Source: CAZJHD01 sp964545855 (GTDB taxonomy: Bacteria > Planctomycetota > UBA1135 > JACQFD01). From it: a DNA stretch of 64,000 nt. Below are positions 51,089-59,670 of this stretch, one piece after another. The stretch is from the NCBI GenBank assembly GCA_964545855.1, contig CAZJHD010000005.1, positions 62,001 to 126,000 of the forward strand. The letters run 5' to 3'. The notes under the pieces are model-generated. The model saw only the letters and a program-made list of their open reading frames with translations, had not been told where the DNA came from and did no database searches. Positions within the stretch are counted from its first letter, which is position 1, and each line of letters opens with the position of its first letter. The translations under genes and the position numbers were made by a program.

Positions 51089-52344
51089 TCCCCGCCGCCG
51101 CGACCGGCGCCGGCTTCGGCCGGCGCGTCGTGATCGGCACCGCGCTCCAGTCGGCCGCCCGCCTCGTCACGGCGGTGACGGCCTTCCTGATCCTGGCGGT
51201 CCTCGCGCGCGTCCTCGACCGGGAGCCCTTCGGCCGCTACGGGGCCACCCTCGCGCTCTTCCAGGTCCTCGACGCCTTCGTCGACTTCGGATCGCTGCAG
51301 GCGGCCGTCCGCTGCGTCGCGCGCGATCCGGCGACGGCGCGCGCCGCCGTCCGCGCCGCCGTGCGCTTCCGCGTCCTCACGGCCGTGATCTCCGTCGGCG
51401 TGACGGCGCTCGCCGCTTGGGGCCTCGGCGACCCCGACGTCGTGCTCGTCACGGTCGCCTCCCTCGGATTCCTCTCCCACGCAGCCGGCGTGAGCGTCGC
51501 CGTGCTCCACGCCGACGTCCGCTTCGGACGCAGCGAGGCGTTCCGCGTGCTCGGCTCGCTGCTGGGTCTCGTCGGCACGCTCGCCTTCGTGTCCCTCGGC
51601 CTCCGCGACGCGGGCTCGATGCTCGTCGTGCTCTTCGCGGGCACGTCGATCGCGAACGTGGCGCTCGCCTTCGCCGTGCACGCGGACCTCCCGGAGGGCA
51701 CGGCCGACATCGACCGCCGTGCGTTCCTGCACGAGTCGATCACGCTCGGCCTCGGGGCCGTCGTGCGCCAGTCGTACTACTCGATGAACCCGATCCTCGC
51801 GCGCTCCCTCGCCGGCGACGAGGCGGCCGCGGAGTTCATCCCGGCCTACCGCGTGAGCGGGTTCGCGATCCTGCTGTCGGTCTACTTCGGCGCCGCCGTC
51901 CTCCCGGCGCTCGTGAAGCTGCGGGCATCGGATCCGGCGCGGCTCCCCGCCTTCGAGCGCGGCTGGGCGCTCGCGCTCGCCGCCATCGGCCTCGCCGTCG
52001 GCGGCGTGCTCTTCCTCCTGCGGAAGCCGCTGCTGGTCCTCCTCTTCGGCTCCGACTACGCGAGCTCGGCGCGCGTCCTCGGCCCCATGTGCATCACCTC
52101 GGGGCTCATCTACGTCGGCGGCTTCGCGCTCGTGCGACTCGTCGCCGCCGGCCGCGGTCGGACGGCCCTCGCCGTGTCCGTGGTCGGTCTCGCCGCGAAC
52201 CTCGTGGCGAACTTCGCCCTCGTTCCGTCGATGGGAGCCGTCGGCGCCGCCTGGTCGTCGGTCGTGACGGAAGGAGTCGTCGCCTGCGGAGCCCTCCTCG
52301 CGATCCGGCGGCTCCGGCGCGACGATGCGCGGCTCGCTCCATGA
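51085..52344 (+). CDS. Polysaccharide biosynthesis flippase (Wzx/MATE-like)
   Basis: 419-residue integral membrane protein with about twelve hydrophobic segments, for example VVIGTALQSAARLVTAVTAF, SMLVVLFAGTSIANVALAFA and FAILLSVYFGAAVLPALVKL. The opening (LQSAARLVTAVTAFLILAVL, then RVLDREPFGRYGATLALFQV) and the late VVGLAANLVANFALVPSMGA match polysaccharide export (RfbX/Wzx) proteins that flip lipid-linked oligosaccharides. It starts with GTG overlapping the upstream stop and its end overlaps the glycosyltransferase ATG, so it belongs to the surface-glycan cluster. Confidence 0.85.
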   Translation: MIPAAATGAGFGRRVVIGTALQSAARLVTAVTAFLILAVLARVLDREPFGRYGATLALFQVLDAFVDFGSLQAAVRCVARDPATARAAVRAAVRFRVLTAVISVGVTALAAWGLGDPDVVLVTVASLGFLSHAAGVSVAVLHADVRFGRSEAFRVLGSLLGLVGTLAFVSLGLRDAGSMLVVLFAGTSIANVALAFAVHADLPEGTADIDRRAFLHESITLGLGAVVRQSYYSMNPILARSLAGDEAAAEFIPAYRVSGFAILLSVYFGAAVLPALVKLRASDPARLPAFERGWALALAAIGLAVGGVLFLLRKPLLVLLFGSDYASSARVLGPMCITSGLIYVGGFALVRLVAAGRGRTALAVSVVGLAANLVANFALVPSMGAVGAAWSSVVTEGVVACGALLAIRRLRRDDARLAP

Positions 52345-53456
52345 TCATCGGCCTCGACTACCGCCCGGCGGTCCTCCAGTTCGCAGGCATCGCGCGCTAC
52401 GGCCGCATGCTCGCGCGCGCGCTGGCCGTCGAGATGGGGGCCGACGACCGCCTGAAGCTCTTCACGCACTCCTGGGCGAGGCCGCGCATCCCGCGCGCGC
52501 TCTGGGACCTCCGGGCCGCGCGCGTGACGCACCACCGGCGGCGGATCCCCGGACGCGCGATCCTCCTCGCGCACCAGGTGCTCGGTCGCGGCGCCGACGA
52601 CTGGATCGGCGGATGCGACGTCTTCCACCGGACCGACTTCGTCCGCCTCCCGGTGCGCCGCGCGAGGATCGTCGCGACGATCTTCGACGCCTCCTTCGCC
52701 GTCGACGAGGCGTTCCACGGTCCGGCGGCCACGGCGAACCTCCGGCGCATCACGCAGGACCTGATCGACGAGGCCGCCGTCGTGCTCGCTCCGTCGGAAT
52801 TCGCCGCCATGGACCTGGTGGTGCGCTGCGGCGCGCCGATGGACCGCGTGCTCGTGACGCCCCTCGGCATGGACCACTTCCAGCACATGCCGATGACGGC
52901 GGAGCCGCCCCATCCGACGCCCTACCTGCTGACGCTCGGGACCGTGGAGCCCCGCAAGAACCACATGCGCTGCCTGCGCGTCTTCGAGCGGCTCCACGCG
53001 GCGGGCTACCCGCACCACTGGGTCGTCGCCGGGAAGCGCGGCTGGCTCTCGGAGCCCTTCTACAGCGCGCTCGCCGTCTCGCCGGCGCGTTCGCGCGTGA
53101 TCCTCGATCCCGACGTTCCGGACGACCGCATCGCGAACCTCGTGAAGCACGCGGCGCTCATGCTCTATCCGTCGCTCTACGAGGGCTTCGGGCTCCCGCC
53201 GCTCGAAGCGCAGGCGCTGGGCGTGCCGTCGGTGACGTCGGCCGTGTCGTCGATGCCCGAGGTGTGCGGCGAGGCGGCTGCCTACTGCGATCCGGAGGAC
53301 GAGGCGTCGATCCTCGACGCCGTGCGCGCGGTGCTCGACGACGACGATCTCCGCCGCCGGATCGTGGAGGGCGGCCTCGAGAACGCGAAGCGGTTCACCT
53401 GGGAGCGCACGGCGAAGGCGACCGTCGCGGCCTACCGTCGCGCGCTGAAGGTGTGA
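52341..53456 (+). CDS. Glycosyltransferase family 4 protein
   Basis: 371-residue GT-B fold transferase. It begins MIIGLDYRPAVLQFAGIARY, the Gly-rich acceptor loop of GT4 enzymes, and has the nucleotide-sugar site TLGTVEPRKNHMRCLRVFER, then LYPSLYEGFGLPPLEAQALG with the E-x7-E motif and PSVTSAVSSMPEVCGEAAAY. It would transfer a sugar from an NDP-sugar to a growing glycan on the cytoplasmic face. The ATG overlaps the flippase stop (ATGA). Confidence 0.88.
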   Translation: MIIGLDYRPAVLQFAGIARYGRMLARALAVEMGADDRLKLFTHSWARPRIPRALWDLRAARVTHHRRRIPGRAILLAHQVLGRGADDWIGGCDVFHRTDFVRLPVRRARIVATIFDASFAVDEAFHGPAATANLRRITQDLIDEAAVVLAPSEFAAMDLVVRCGAPMDRVLVTPLGMDHFQHMPMTAEPPHPTPYLLTLGTVEPRKNHMRCLRVFERLHAAGYPHHWVVAGKRGWLSEPFYSALAVSPARSRVILDPDVPDDRIANLVKHAALMLYPSLYEGFGLPPLEAQALGVPSVTSAVSSMPEVCGEAAAYCDPEDEASILDAVRAVLDDDDLRRRIVEGGLENAKRFTWERTAKATVAAYRRALKV

Positions 53457-53463
53457 TCCGGTG

Positions 53464-53486
53464 GAAAGGGTGCGTGACACCCTTTC
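53464..53486. repeat. Perfect 9-bp hairpin between two glycosyltransferase genes
   Basis: GAAAGGGTG (53464-53472), loop CGTGA, CACCCTTTC (53478-53486). It lies directly after one glycosyltransferase stop and 18 bases before the next start. There is no T-run, so it may be a weak terminator, an mRNA processing or stability hairpin, or a dispersed palindrome. Confidence 0.55.
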
Positions 53487-53504
53487 GAGTAGATTCTCCG
53501 CCCC

Positions 53505-54680
53505 ATGCGCATCGCGATCGACGGGTCTCCCCTCCTCGAACCCAATCCCACCGGCGTCGGCCGGGTCGTGCGGGAGGTGGTCCGCGAGCTCGCCTCGCGC
53601 GAGACGTCCCACGAGTTCCTCGTGGTGGCGCCCGACCGCGAGGCGCCGATCGAGCTGCCGGCGGCGCCGAGGAGCGCCGTCCGTTCGGTCGCGATCCCGG
53701 CGCGCGGCAAGCGATGGCGCGGCCGCCCGGCGGAGGAGTTCGTGAAGGCCGAGAAGATCGACGTCTTTTGGTCGACGGTCTCCGCGTTCCCGCGAGGCGC
53801 CGGCTGCGCCACCGTCGCGACGGTGCACGAAGTGCCCTGGGAGGTGCCCGGCACGCGCGGCGACGAAGGAACGGGTCTCGACCACCGCCTCTGGGCGACG
53901 CTCGACGCGTGGTTCGCGACGCGCATCGTCTGCCCGTCGCGCGCGACGGCCGACGCGTTCCTGCGCTCCAACCTGCGCAAGGGCTCCAAGGGGAAGCTCA
54001 CCGTCGTTCCCTGGGGCGTGGGCGCGCGCTTCGCTCCCAAGGCGCCCGAGGGCGAGGCCCACGACGTCGAGAAGTGGAAGATCCGGCCCGACTACCCGTT
54101 CTTCCTCGTCGTCGCCGCTCCGCGCCGCATCAAGAACTTCGACCTGGCGCTGCGCGCGCTGCGCATCGTGCGCGACCGGTCGAACGTCGACGCGCGGCTG
54201 CTAATCGCGGGCCCGGCCGGCGTCGAGCTCCACCGCGCGCTCGGCTACGCCGACGGCCTCGGGCTCCGGCAGTACGTGACGCCTCTCTCCTTCGTCCCCG
54301 ACCGCGAGCTCGCGGAGCTCTACCGCCGCGCGCGAGCGACGCTCGTGCTCTCGCGATCGGAGGGCTTCGGCTTCCCCGTGCTCGAGTCGATGGCTTGCGG
54401 CACTCCCGTGATCCACAGCGGCGCGGGGTCGCTCGCCGAGGTGGCCGGCGACGCCGGCATCCAGGTGCCCCTCGACGACGAGGAGGCGGTGGCGCGCGCC
54501 ATGACGTCGATGCACGCCGACGAGACGAAGCGGAAGGAGCGCGTCGAGAAGGGGCTCGCGCACGCGGCCACCTTCCGATGGTCGAAGACCGTCGAGGGGC
54601 TCCTGTCGGTCTTCGAGCCGCTCGGAGGCGCGGCGGCCGCCGGCGCGGGCGGCTCCCACGGCGCCGCGGCGCACCACTGA
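53505..54680 (+). CDS. Glycosyltransferase family 4 protein
   Basis: 391-residue GT-B glycosyltransferase. MRIAIDGSPLLEPNPTGVGR is the acceptor-loop start, followed by VVAAPRRIKNFDLALRALRI and LVLSRSEGFGFPVLESMACG with the donor-binding E-x7-E. The Ala/Gly-rich tail (GGAAAAGAGGSHGAAAHH) is low-complexity. It is the second of three consecutive GT4 genes after the flippase, suggesting a repeat-unit assembly cluster for an exopolysaccharide or surface glycan. It is separated from the first by a hairpin. Confidence 0.88.
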   Translation: MRIAIDGSPLLEPNPTGVGRVVREVVRELASRETSHEFLVVAPDREAPIELPAAPRSAVRSVAIPARGKRWRGRPAEEFVKAEKIDVFWSTVSAFPRGAGCATVATVHEVPWEVPGTRGDEGTGLDHRLWATLDAWFATRIVCPSRATADAFLRSNLRKGSKGKLTVVPWGVGARFAPKAPEGEAHDVEKWKIRPDYPFFLVVAAPRRIKNFDLALRALRIVRDRSNVDARLLIAGPAGVELHRALGYADGLGLRQYVTPLSFVPDRELAELYRRARATLVLSRSEGFGFPVLESMACGTPVIHSGAGSLAEVAGDAGIQVPLDDEEAVARAMTSMHADETKRKERVEKGLAHAATFRWSKTVEGLLSVFEPLGGAAAAGAGGSHGAAAHH

Positions 54681-54690
54681 CGGAGCCGCG

Positions 54691-55791
54691 GTGGCGCTTC
54701 GGGTCGGCTGGAACGCGCTGCTGCACGACGGCCGGCCGAGCGGCGCCCACCGTCGGCGCGTGGAGATCCTCCGGCGACTCCTCGACGCCGACGTCGGCGG
54801 CGCGATCGAGGTGGCGCTCCTCCTGCGTCCGCGCATCGAGCCTCCCTTCGAGCACGCGCGGCTCACGGTCGTCCGCGCCAGCGTGCCGGCCGCTCCGGCG
54901 GCGCTGCGGGCGGCGCGCGAGCCGGCGGCGCTGCGGGCCTTCGCGCGCGCGGAGCGGTGCGTCGTGGTCCTCCACGAGTCGTTCCCCGTTCCCGAGCTCG
55001 GCGGCGTGCCCGTCGTGCTCACGGTCCACGACCTGCGCGCCCTCGATCCCGCGGCCCGCGCCGCTTCGGCGCTGCGGCGGTGGGTGGCGCCGGCCGTCGT
55101 GCGGCGCGGACTCGCGCGCGCGACGCGGGTCGTCGCTCCGTCGGAGGCGACGCGACGCGCCGTGCTCGACGCGGCGGGCGACGGCGGTCCCGAGGTCGCG
55201 GTGATCCCGAACGCCGCCGACCACCTCCCGCTCCCCGCTCCGGCGCCGCGGCGCGCGGAGGGCCGCATCCTGTGCGTCGGCCACCTGGAAGAGCGCAAGG
55301 GGAGCGACCTCCTCCTGGAGGCCTTCGCGCTCCTGCCGCGCCGAGGCGACGGCCCGTGGCTCCGCTTCGCGGGACGCGGTCCGCTCTCCGCGCGGCTGCG
55401 GACGCGGGCGCGGGCGCTCCGGGTGGCCGCGCGGGTCGAGATCGCCGCCGCGGAGGACGACGCCGCGCTGGTCGCCCTGCTCGCGACGGCGGCGGTGGTG
55501 GCGGTGCCGTCGCGCCTCGAGGGATTCGGGATCCCGCTCCTCGAAGCGCTCCGCCTCGGAGCGCCCGTCGCCGCGGCTCGGGCGGCGGCGCTGCCGGAGG
55601 TGGGGGGCGACGCGTGCCTCTGGATCGACGGTTTCGAGCCCGGCGATTGGGCGTCGGCCCTCGGCGGGCTCCTCGACGATCCCGCGCGGCGCGCCGCGCT
55701 CGGCGCCCGCGGGCCGGAGCGGGCGCGGGCCTTCTCCTGGGACGACTCCGCGCGGCGTCTCGCGGCGCTCCTGCGGGAGGTCGCGCGCTGA
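54691..55791 (+). CDS. Glycosyltransferase family 4 protein
   Basis: 366-residue GT-B glycosyltransferase starting at GTG 54691, 10 bases after the previous gene. LLHDGRPSGAHRRRVEILRR is the acceptor loop; RILCVGHLEERKGSDLLLEA and AVPSRLEGFGIPLLEALRLG form the donor site, and AARAAALPEVGGDACLWIDG the C-terminal loop. It is rich in Ala and Arg and more diverged than the two upstream copies. It converges with the FHA gene. Confidence 0.85.
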   Translation: MALRVGWNALLHDGRPSGAHRRRVEILRRLLDADVGGAIEVALLLRPRIEPPFEHARLTVVRASVPAAPAALRAAREPAALRAFARAERCVVVLHESFPVPELGGVPVVLTVHDLRALDPAARAASALRRWVAPAVVRRGLARATRVVAPSEATRRAVLDAAGDGGPEVAVIPNAADHLPLPAPAPRRAEGRILCVGHLEERKGSDLLLEAFALLPRRGDGPWLRFAGRGPLSARLRTRARALRVAARVEIAAAEDDAALVALLATAAVVAVPSRLEGFGIPLLEALRLGAPVAAARAAALPEVGGDACLWIDGFEPGDWASALGGLLDDPARRAALGARGPERARAFSWDDSARRLAALLREVAR

Positions 55792-55809
55792 CGGAGCGCC
55801 CTCCCGGCG

Positions 55810-56433
55810 TCAGCGGCCCTCCTCCACGGGCGGCTCGGGGGTCATCTCGAAGGCGAGCTTCCAGCTCCCGTAGAAGAGCGCGACAGCGAGGAGCGCGGCG
55901 CCTCCGATGAGGAGGAGCCGCATCCAGCCGCCGAGCTGCGAGACCTCGTCGGTCATCAGCGATCCGCCCTTGGCCTCGATGCGGTGGTACTGGAGGACAC
56001 CCTGCTGGCTCGCGATGGCTTGGCGGCGCGCGGCGCCGACGCTCGCGGAGGCTCCTCCGGCGGCGGGCGGAGGAGCTCCGGGCGCCGGCCCCGCCGCGGG
56101 CACCGCGGGCGTTGCGGGCGCGAGGACGATCTCCTCCACCTCTCCGGCGGGCGGGTCGACGAAGCGGATCAGGAGCGCGCCGAGGGTGAACTCGGCGCCG
56201 TGGGAGAGCGGGATCCGTTCGGAGCGCGCTCCCGTGCGGGCGATGCCGTTGCGCGATCCGAGGTCGACGACCTCGAACCCCGACGCGCCGCGCTCGAGGC
56301 GCGCGTGGTGGCGCGACACGCTGGCGTCCCGAAGCCGCACGGGGCAGTCGTCGGCGCGGCCGAAGAGCGCGCCCTCGGCGACCTCCACGTCGAGGCCGAC
56401 GTCGGCTCCGGAGAGGACGATGATGCGGGGCAT
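55810..56433 (-). CDS. FHA-domain protein with C-terminal membrane anchor
   Basis: 207-residue protein. Residues 1-95 are an FHA phosphothreonine-binding domain with GRADDCPVRLRDASVSRHHA (Gly25-Arg26, Ser40-x-x-His43) and LGSRNGIARTG (Asn62-Gly63). A Pro/Ala linker leads to one C-terminal helix (LLLIGGAALLAVALFYGSW) and a short acidic tail, so the FHA domain is tethered facing the cytoplasm. It probably docks to a phosphorylated partner of a Ser/Thr kinase outside the window. Its ATG abuts the stop of the glutaredoxin-like gene (TGAATG). Confidence 0.85.
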   Translation of the reverse strand: MPRIIVLSGADVGLDVEVAEGALFGRADDCPVRLRDASVSRHHARLERGASGFEVVDLGSRNGIARTGARSERIPLSHGAEFTLGALLIRFVDPPAGEVEEIVLAPATPAVPAAGPAPGAPPPAAGGASASVGAARRQAIASQQGVLQYHRIEAKGGSLMTDEVSQLGGWMRLLLIGGAALLAVALFYGSWKLAFEMTPEPPVEEGR

Positions 56434-56676
56434 TCAGCGCGGAGCGAGGGCCCGGACGAGCTGGTCCTCGGTGATGCGGTAGCGGGAGACCTCGCGGCCG
56501 TCGATCTCGACGACCGGCACCTCCGTGTCGTACTCGGAGCGGAGCTCGGGGTCGCCGTCGATGTCGACCTCCTCCAGCACGAGGGCGTGGCGCTCGGCCA
56601 CGCGCACGATCACGTCGCGCGCGTCGTCGCACAGATGGCAGCCCTGTCGGCCGAAGAGCGTCACGCGCGGAGCCAC
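56434..56676 (-). CDS. Glutaredoxin-like protein
   Basis: 80-residue thioredoxin-fold protein of the glutaredoxin/DUF836 group. VTLFGRQGCHLCDDARDVIV carries the CxxC redox pair in the usual place after the first strand, and EYDTEVPVVEIDGREVSRYR includes the cis-Pro (TEVPV). It probably reduces disulfides or glutathione-type mixed disulfides in the cytoplasm. Start is GTG 56676; the frame upstream is open but basic and unlike the family. Confidence 0.82.
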   Translation of the reverse strand: MAPRVTLFGRQGCHLCDDARDVIVRVAERHALVLEEVDIDGDPELRSEYDTEVPVVEIDGREVSRYRITEDQLVRALAPR

Positions 56677-56788
56677 GGCTCCATCGTAGCGGCGTCGTTG
56701 GACTCCCTCCCGGGCGGCCGGGACAATCGGCGCTCCGCGACGCCCCGCACCGGGGCGCTCCGGCCCGACCCTCGACCCCACCACGCGG

Positions 56789-57640
56789 ATGCCTCCCGAG
56801 CCGGCGCCCCTCGTGCGAGTCGAGGGGCTCGCACGCGCCTACGCGGTCTCCTTCGGGCTCCGCCGACGGCCGGCGCTCCGCGGCGTCGACCTGGAGGTCC
56901 GCGGCGGCGAGGTGGTCGCGCTGCTCGGCCGGAACGGGTCGGGGAAGTCGACCCTCCTGCGGGCCATGGCCGGCATCGAGATCCCCGACGCGGGCTCCGT
57001 GCGCATCGCGGGGAGGCCGGCGGGAACGCTGGGCGCGTGCCGCCTGACGGGGTACTGCCCGGAGGACGCCCCGTTCCCGCCCCATCTCGCCGCGCGCACC
57101 TGCCTGCGCGACCTCGCGGCCCTGAGCGGCCTCCGCGGCGCCGACGCGACGCGGCGCATCGACGCGGTGCTCGAGAGATTCGGCCTCGCCGCGGAGTCGC
57201 GGACCCTCGTCGGCCGTCTCTCGCGCGGCCAGGGGCGCCGGCTCTCCATCGCGCAGGCGCTGCTGCATGAACCCGTGGTCGTGCTCCTGGACGAGCCGAC
57301 GAGCGGGCTCGACGCGCTCGGCGTCGTCGTCTTGGAGGAGGTCCTGCGCGAGCTCCGCGGACGCGGAGCGGCGGTCGTCCTTTCGTCGCACGTGGGCACC
57401 GACGTCGACCGGATGTGCACGCACGTCGTCGCGCTCCGCGACGGCGCCGTGGCGGCGCGCGGCACCGTGGACGAGATCCTCGGCGACCCCGCGCGACGCG
57501 AGATCGTGCTCGAGAGCGAGCCGGCGGGAGGCTGGAAGGACGTCGAGCGCGCCGCCGAGGCGGCGGGTGCGCGCCTCGTCGCGTCGCGCCCTGCCCGGCG
57601 GTCGCTCGCCGACCTGTTCCGCGCGTGGCTCGCGGGATGA
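56789..57640 (+). CDS. ABC transporter ATP-binding protein (exporter type)
   Basis: 283-residue ABC ATPase. Walker A is GRNGSGKST (about 47-55), the signature LSRGQGRRLSIAQAL, Walker B VVVLLDEPTSGLD, and the switch His in VVLSSHVGTDVDRM. The pattern and the C-terminal extension of about 60 residues fit the CcmA/NatA-type ATPases of ABC-2-like exporters. Its stop overlaps the ATG of a membrane protein gene (ATGA), the presumed permease partner. Confidence 0.9.
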   Translation: MPPEPAPLVRVEGLARAYAVSFGLRRRPALRGVDLEVRGGEVVALLGRNGSGKSTLLRAMAGIEIPDAGSVRIAGRPAGTLGACRLTGYCPEDAPFPPHLAARTCLRDLAALSGLRGADATRRIDAVLERFGLAAESRTLVGRLSRGQGRRLSIAQALLHEPVVVLLDEPTSGLDALGVVVLEEVLRELRGRGAAVVLSSHVGTDVDRMCTHVVALRDGAVAARGTVDEILGDPARREIVLESEPAGGWKDVERAAEAAGARLVASRPARRSLADLFRAWLAG

Positions 57641-58722
57641 CGGCGGCGGCCGATCGCTTCGGTCTCGGCGGCCTCGGCGCGCTCGTGGAGACGACGGCGC
57701 GCGGTGTCGTCGGGGGCCGGCGCGCCGTGCTCTGGCTCGCCGCCGGCGTGGCGATCGCCGCCTTCGCGTGGACCCTCGACGGCGGATCCCCGGAGGAGAC
57801 CTCCCTGATCCGCGGCGCCGTCCATCTCGGCGCGACGACGCTCGTCGCGGGCGCGGCCGCGCTCCTCGCGCCGATCCTCCTCGCGGGGCGAGCGCACGAG
57901 AGGCCGTTGCAGCCGCTCGTGGCGGTGCGGCCGCTCTCCCCCGCCGTGCGGGCGCTCGGGCCCGCGCTGGGCGCGGCGGCGGCGGCGGCGGGCGTCGCGG
58001 CGGGGCTCCTCGTGCTCCTCCCGGCAACGGGCGCTCGGCTGGGCGGGAAGATCCGCACACGAGAGAGCGATTGGACTCGCCAAGTTGCGCAGAAGCCGGA
58101 AACGGCCATCTTCCGGGGCTCCGTCGAAGACGGCATGGAGGAGGGCCACGTCCTGCGGCTCACGCCCCTCGTGGGTCACGCTCTCGGCTATGGCGACCCC
58201 GAGACAGCTCTTTGGAGTGCGGATTTCGTCGGCGTCTCGAGCGGGGGAGAACGGGAGACCCAGGCGTTCGAGCTACGGGCTCGGTGTCGCGTCCTCCTCG
58301 AATGGCCAGGGCCCGACGCCTTCGAAGTCTGGCTCTCGTCCGGAGAGGGAAGCACCCTGGCGGTCCGATGGCCCGCGGGCTCGGTCTCCGAGCTGAGCGC
58401 GCCGCTCTCGATGGCTGCGCTCTGCATCGCGGTCTGGCTCCGGATGCTTCCGCTCCTCTTCGCGCTCTCCCTCGCCGGGAGCGCGATCGCCGCGCTCCTC
58501 GATCGCGCGATCGCCATCCCTTTCGCCGCGACGCTCCTCGCCGTCGCCGTCGCGGGCCCCTTCGAAGGGCCGCGCGCGTGGATCGGTCTCGACCGCGCCT
58601 TCGACCTGCAGGGCTGGCTCGCGCGCGAGTTGCCGCCGCTCGGCCGCGGTCTCGGCTCCGTGGTCCTCTTCGGCCTCGAGGCCACGGTCGTCGCGGCCAT
58701 CGCGAGGTGCCGCTGGCGATGA
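57637..58722 (+). CDS. Membrane protein, probable permease partner of the ABC ATPase
   Basis: 361-residue protein with about six hydrophobic segments: AVLWLAAGVAIAAFAW, LVAGAAALLAPILLAG, AAAAAAGVAAGLLVLLPATG, then a soluble extracytoplasmic domain of about 130 residues, then ALCIAVWLRMLPLLFALSLA and following helices. No ABC-2 permease motif is certain, so the transporter role rests on coupling to the ATPase gene. The soluble domain (58050-58400) has visibly lower G+C than its surroundings. The stop overlaps the next ATG. Confidence 0.65.
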   Translation: MTAAADRFGLGGLGALVETTARGVVGGRRAVLWLAAGVAIAAFAWTLDGGSPEETSLIRGAVHLGATTLVAGAAALLAPILLAGRAHERPLQPLVAVRPLSPAVRALGPALGAAAAAAGVAAGLLVLLPATGARLGGKIRTRESDWTRQVAQKPETAIFRGSVEDGMEEGHVLRLTPLVGHALGYGDPETALWSADFVGVSSGGERETQAFELRARCRVLLEWPGPDAFEVWLSSGEGSTLAVRWPAGSVSELSAPLSMAALCIAVWLRMLPLLFALSLAGSAIAALLDRAIAIPFAATLLAVAVAGPFEGPRAWIGLDRAFDLQGWLARELPPLGRGLGSVVLFGLEATVVAAIARCRWR

Positions 58723-59531
58723 GGATCGCGACCCCGCTCCTCGTCGCCATGACGATCGTCGTCGCATGGTGGCTCGCGCCCGCGCCGCCACCGCGTCCGG
58801 CGACGGCTCCGGCGGCGCGCGTCCTCGCCGCCGTCCTCGGCCCGCTTCGGCCCGCCGTCGTGTCGGCGTTGCGGCTCCGGGCGAGCTTCGCGAAGAGCGC
58901 CGGAAACGCGACGGAGTCGATCCGTCTTCAGGAGCTCGCCCTCGAACTCGATCCTGCCGACCCCGACGCCGCCGTGCGTCTCGCCTACGAGATCGCGATC
59001 GAGGTGCCCGAGGCGCGATCGGGACGTGCCGGCGCCGTCGAAGGCGCCCGCGCGGGACTCGCCGTCCTGCGTCGCGCCCGCGACCTCGGCAACGGGAATC
59101 CGCGGATCGGCGAGAGCGAGGTGTTCCTCCTGCTGCATCGGCTCGCGCCCCCCGGCGCATCGTCGAACGAGGAGAGGACCGCCGCCGTGGACACGGCGCT
59201 CGCGATCGCCGAGGACCTCGCCGCCTCCTGGCCTCCAGCCCACGCGCTCGCGTCGGTGTGCCTCGACGAGCGCGGGCTCCGGAGGTTCGAGCTGCGGAGC
59301 GAGCGCGAGGCTGCCCGGGATTTCGAGCGCGCCGCCCAGCACGAGAGGCTGCTGGCGCGCGCGGGAGACCCGGTCGCGGCGCGGCGCGCCGAGGGGCTCG
59401 AGCTGCGGGCCGCGGTGTGCCACGCCGCGTACCTGGCGAACGGCGACTCGGCGGATCTTCGAAGCGCGATCGAGGCTCTCGAGCGATTCGCGCCGGACGA
59501 TCCGGTCGCGGCGATCGCGCGCTCCCGATAG
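58719..59531 (+). CDS. Membrane-anchored TPR-like protein
   Basis: 270-residue protein with an N-terminal hydrophobic segment (ATPLLVAMTIVVAWWLAPAP) followed by helical repeats such as ESIRLQELALELDPADPDAA, ARAGLAVLRRARDLGNGNPR and ERAAQHERLLARAGDPVAAR that resemble tetratricopeptides. It is the third gene of the ABC ATPase/membrane protein cluster, joined by four-base overlaps, so it may be an accessory subunit. No other function is visible. Confidence 0.6.
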   Translation: MRIATPLLVAMTIVVAWWLAPAPPPRPATAPAARVLAAVLGPLRPAVVSALRLRASFAKSAGNATESIRLQELALELDPADPDAAVRLAYEIAIEVPEARSGRAGAVEGARAGLAVLRRARDLGNGNPRIGESEVFLLLHRLAPPGASSNEERTAAVDTALAIAEDLAASWPPAHALASVCLDERGLRRFELRSEREAARDFERAAQHERLLARAGDPVAARRAEGLELRAAVCHAAYLANGDSADLRSAIEALERFAPDDPVAAIARSR

Positions 59532-59670
59532 GAGCGCCACCGAGGCTCCACGCCATCGGCGCGGCCCGCGAGGAGCCGCCGCTGCGGGCTGCTATCCTCC
59601 CCCGCCTTTCGTCCCCGTCCCGCACGGCTCGCCCGTTCGCGGACGCTCGCCCTCTCATGCTTCGCTGCCC

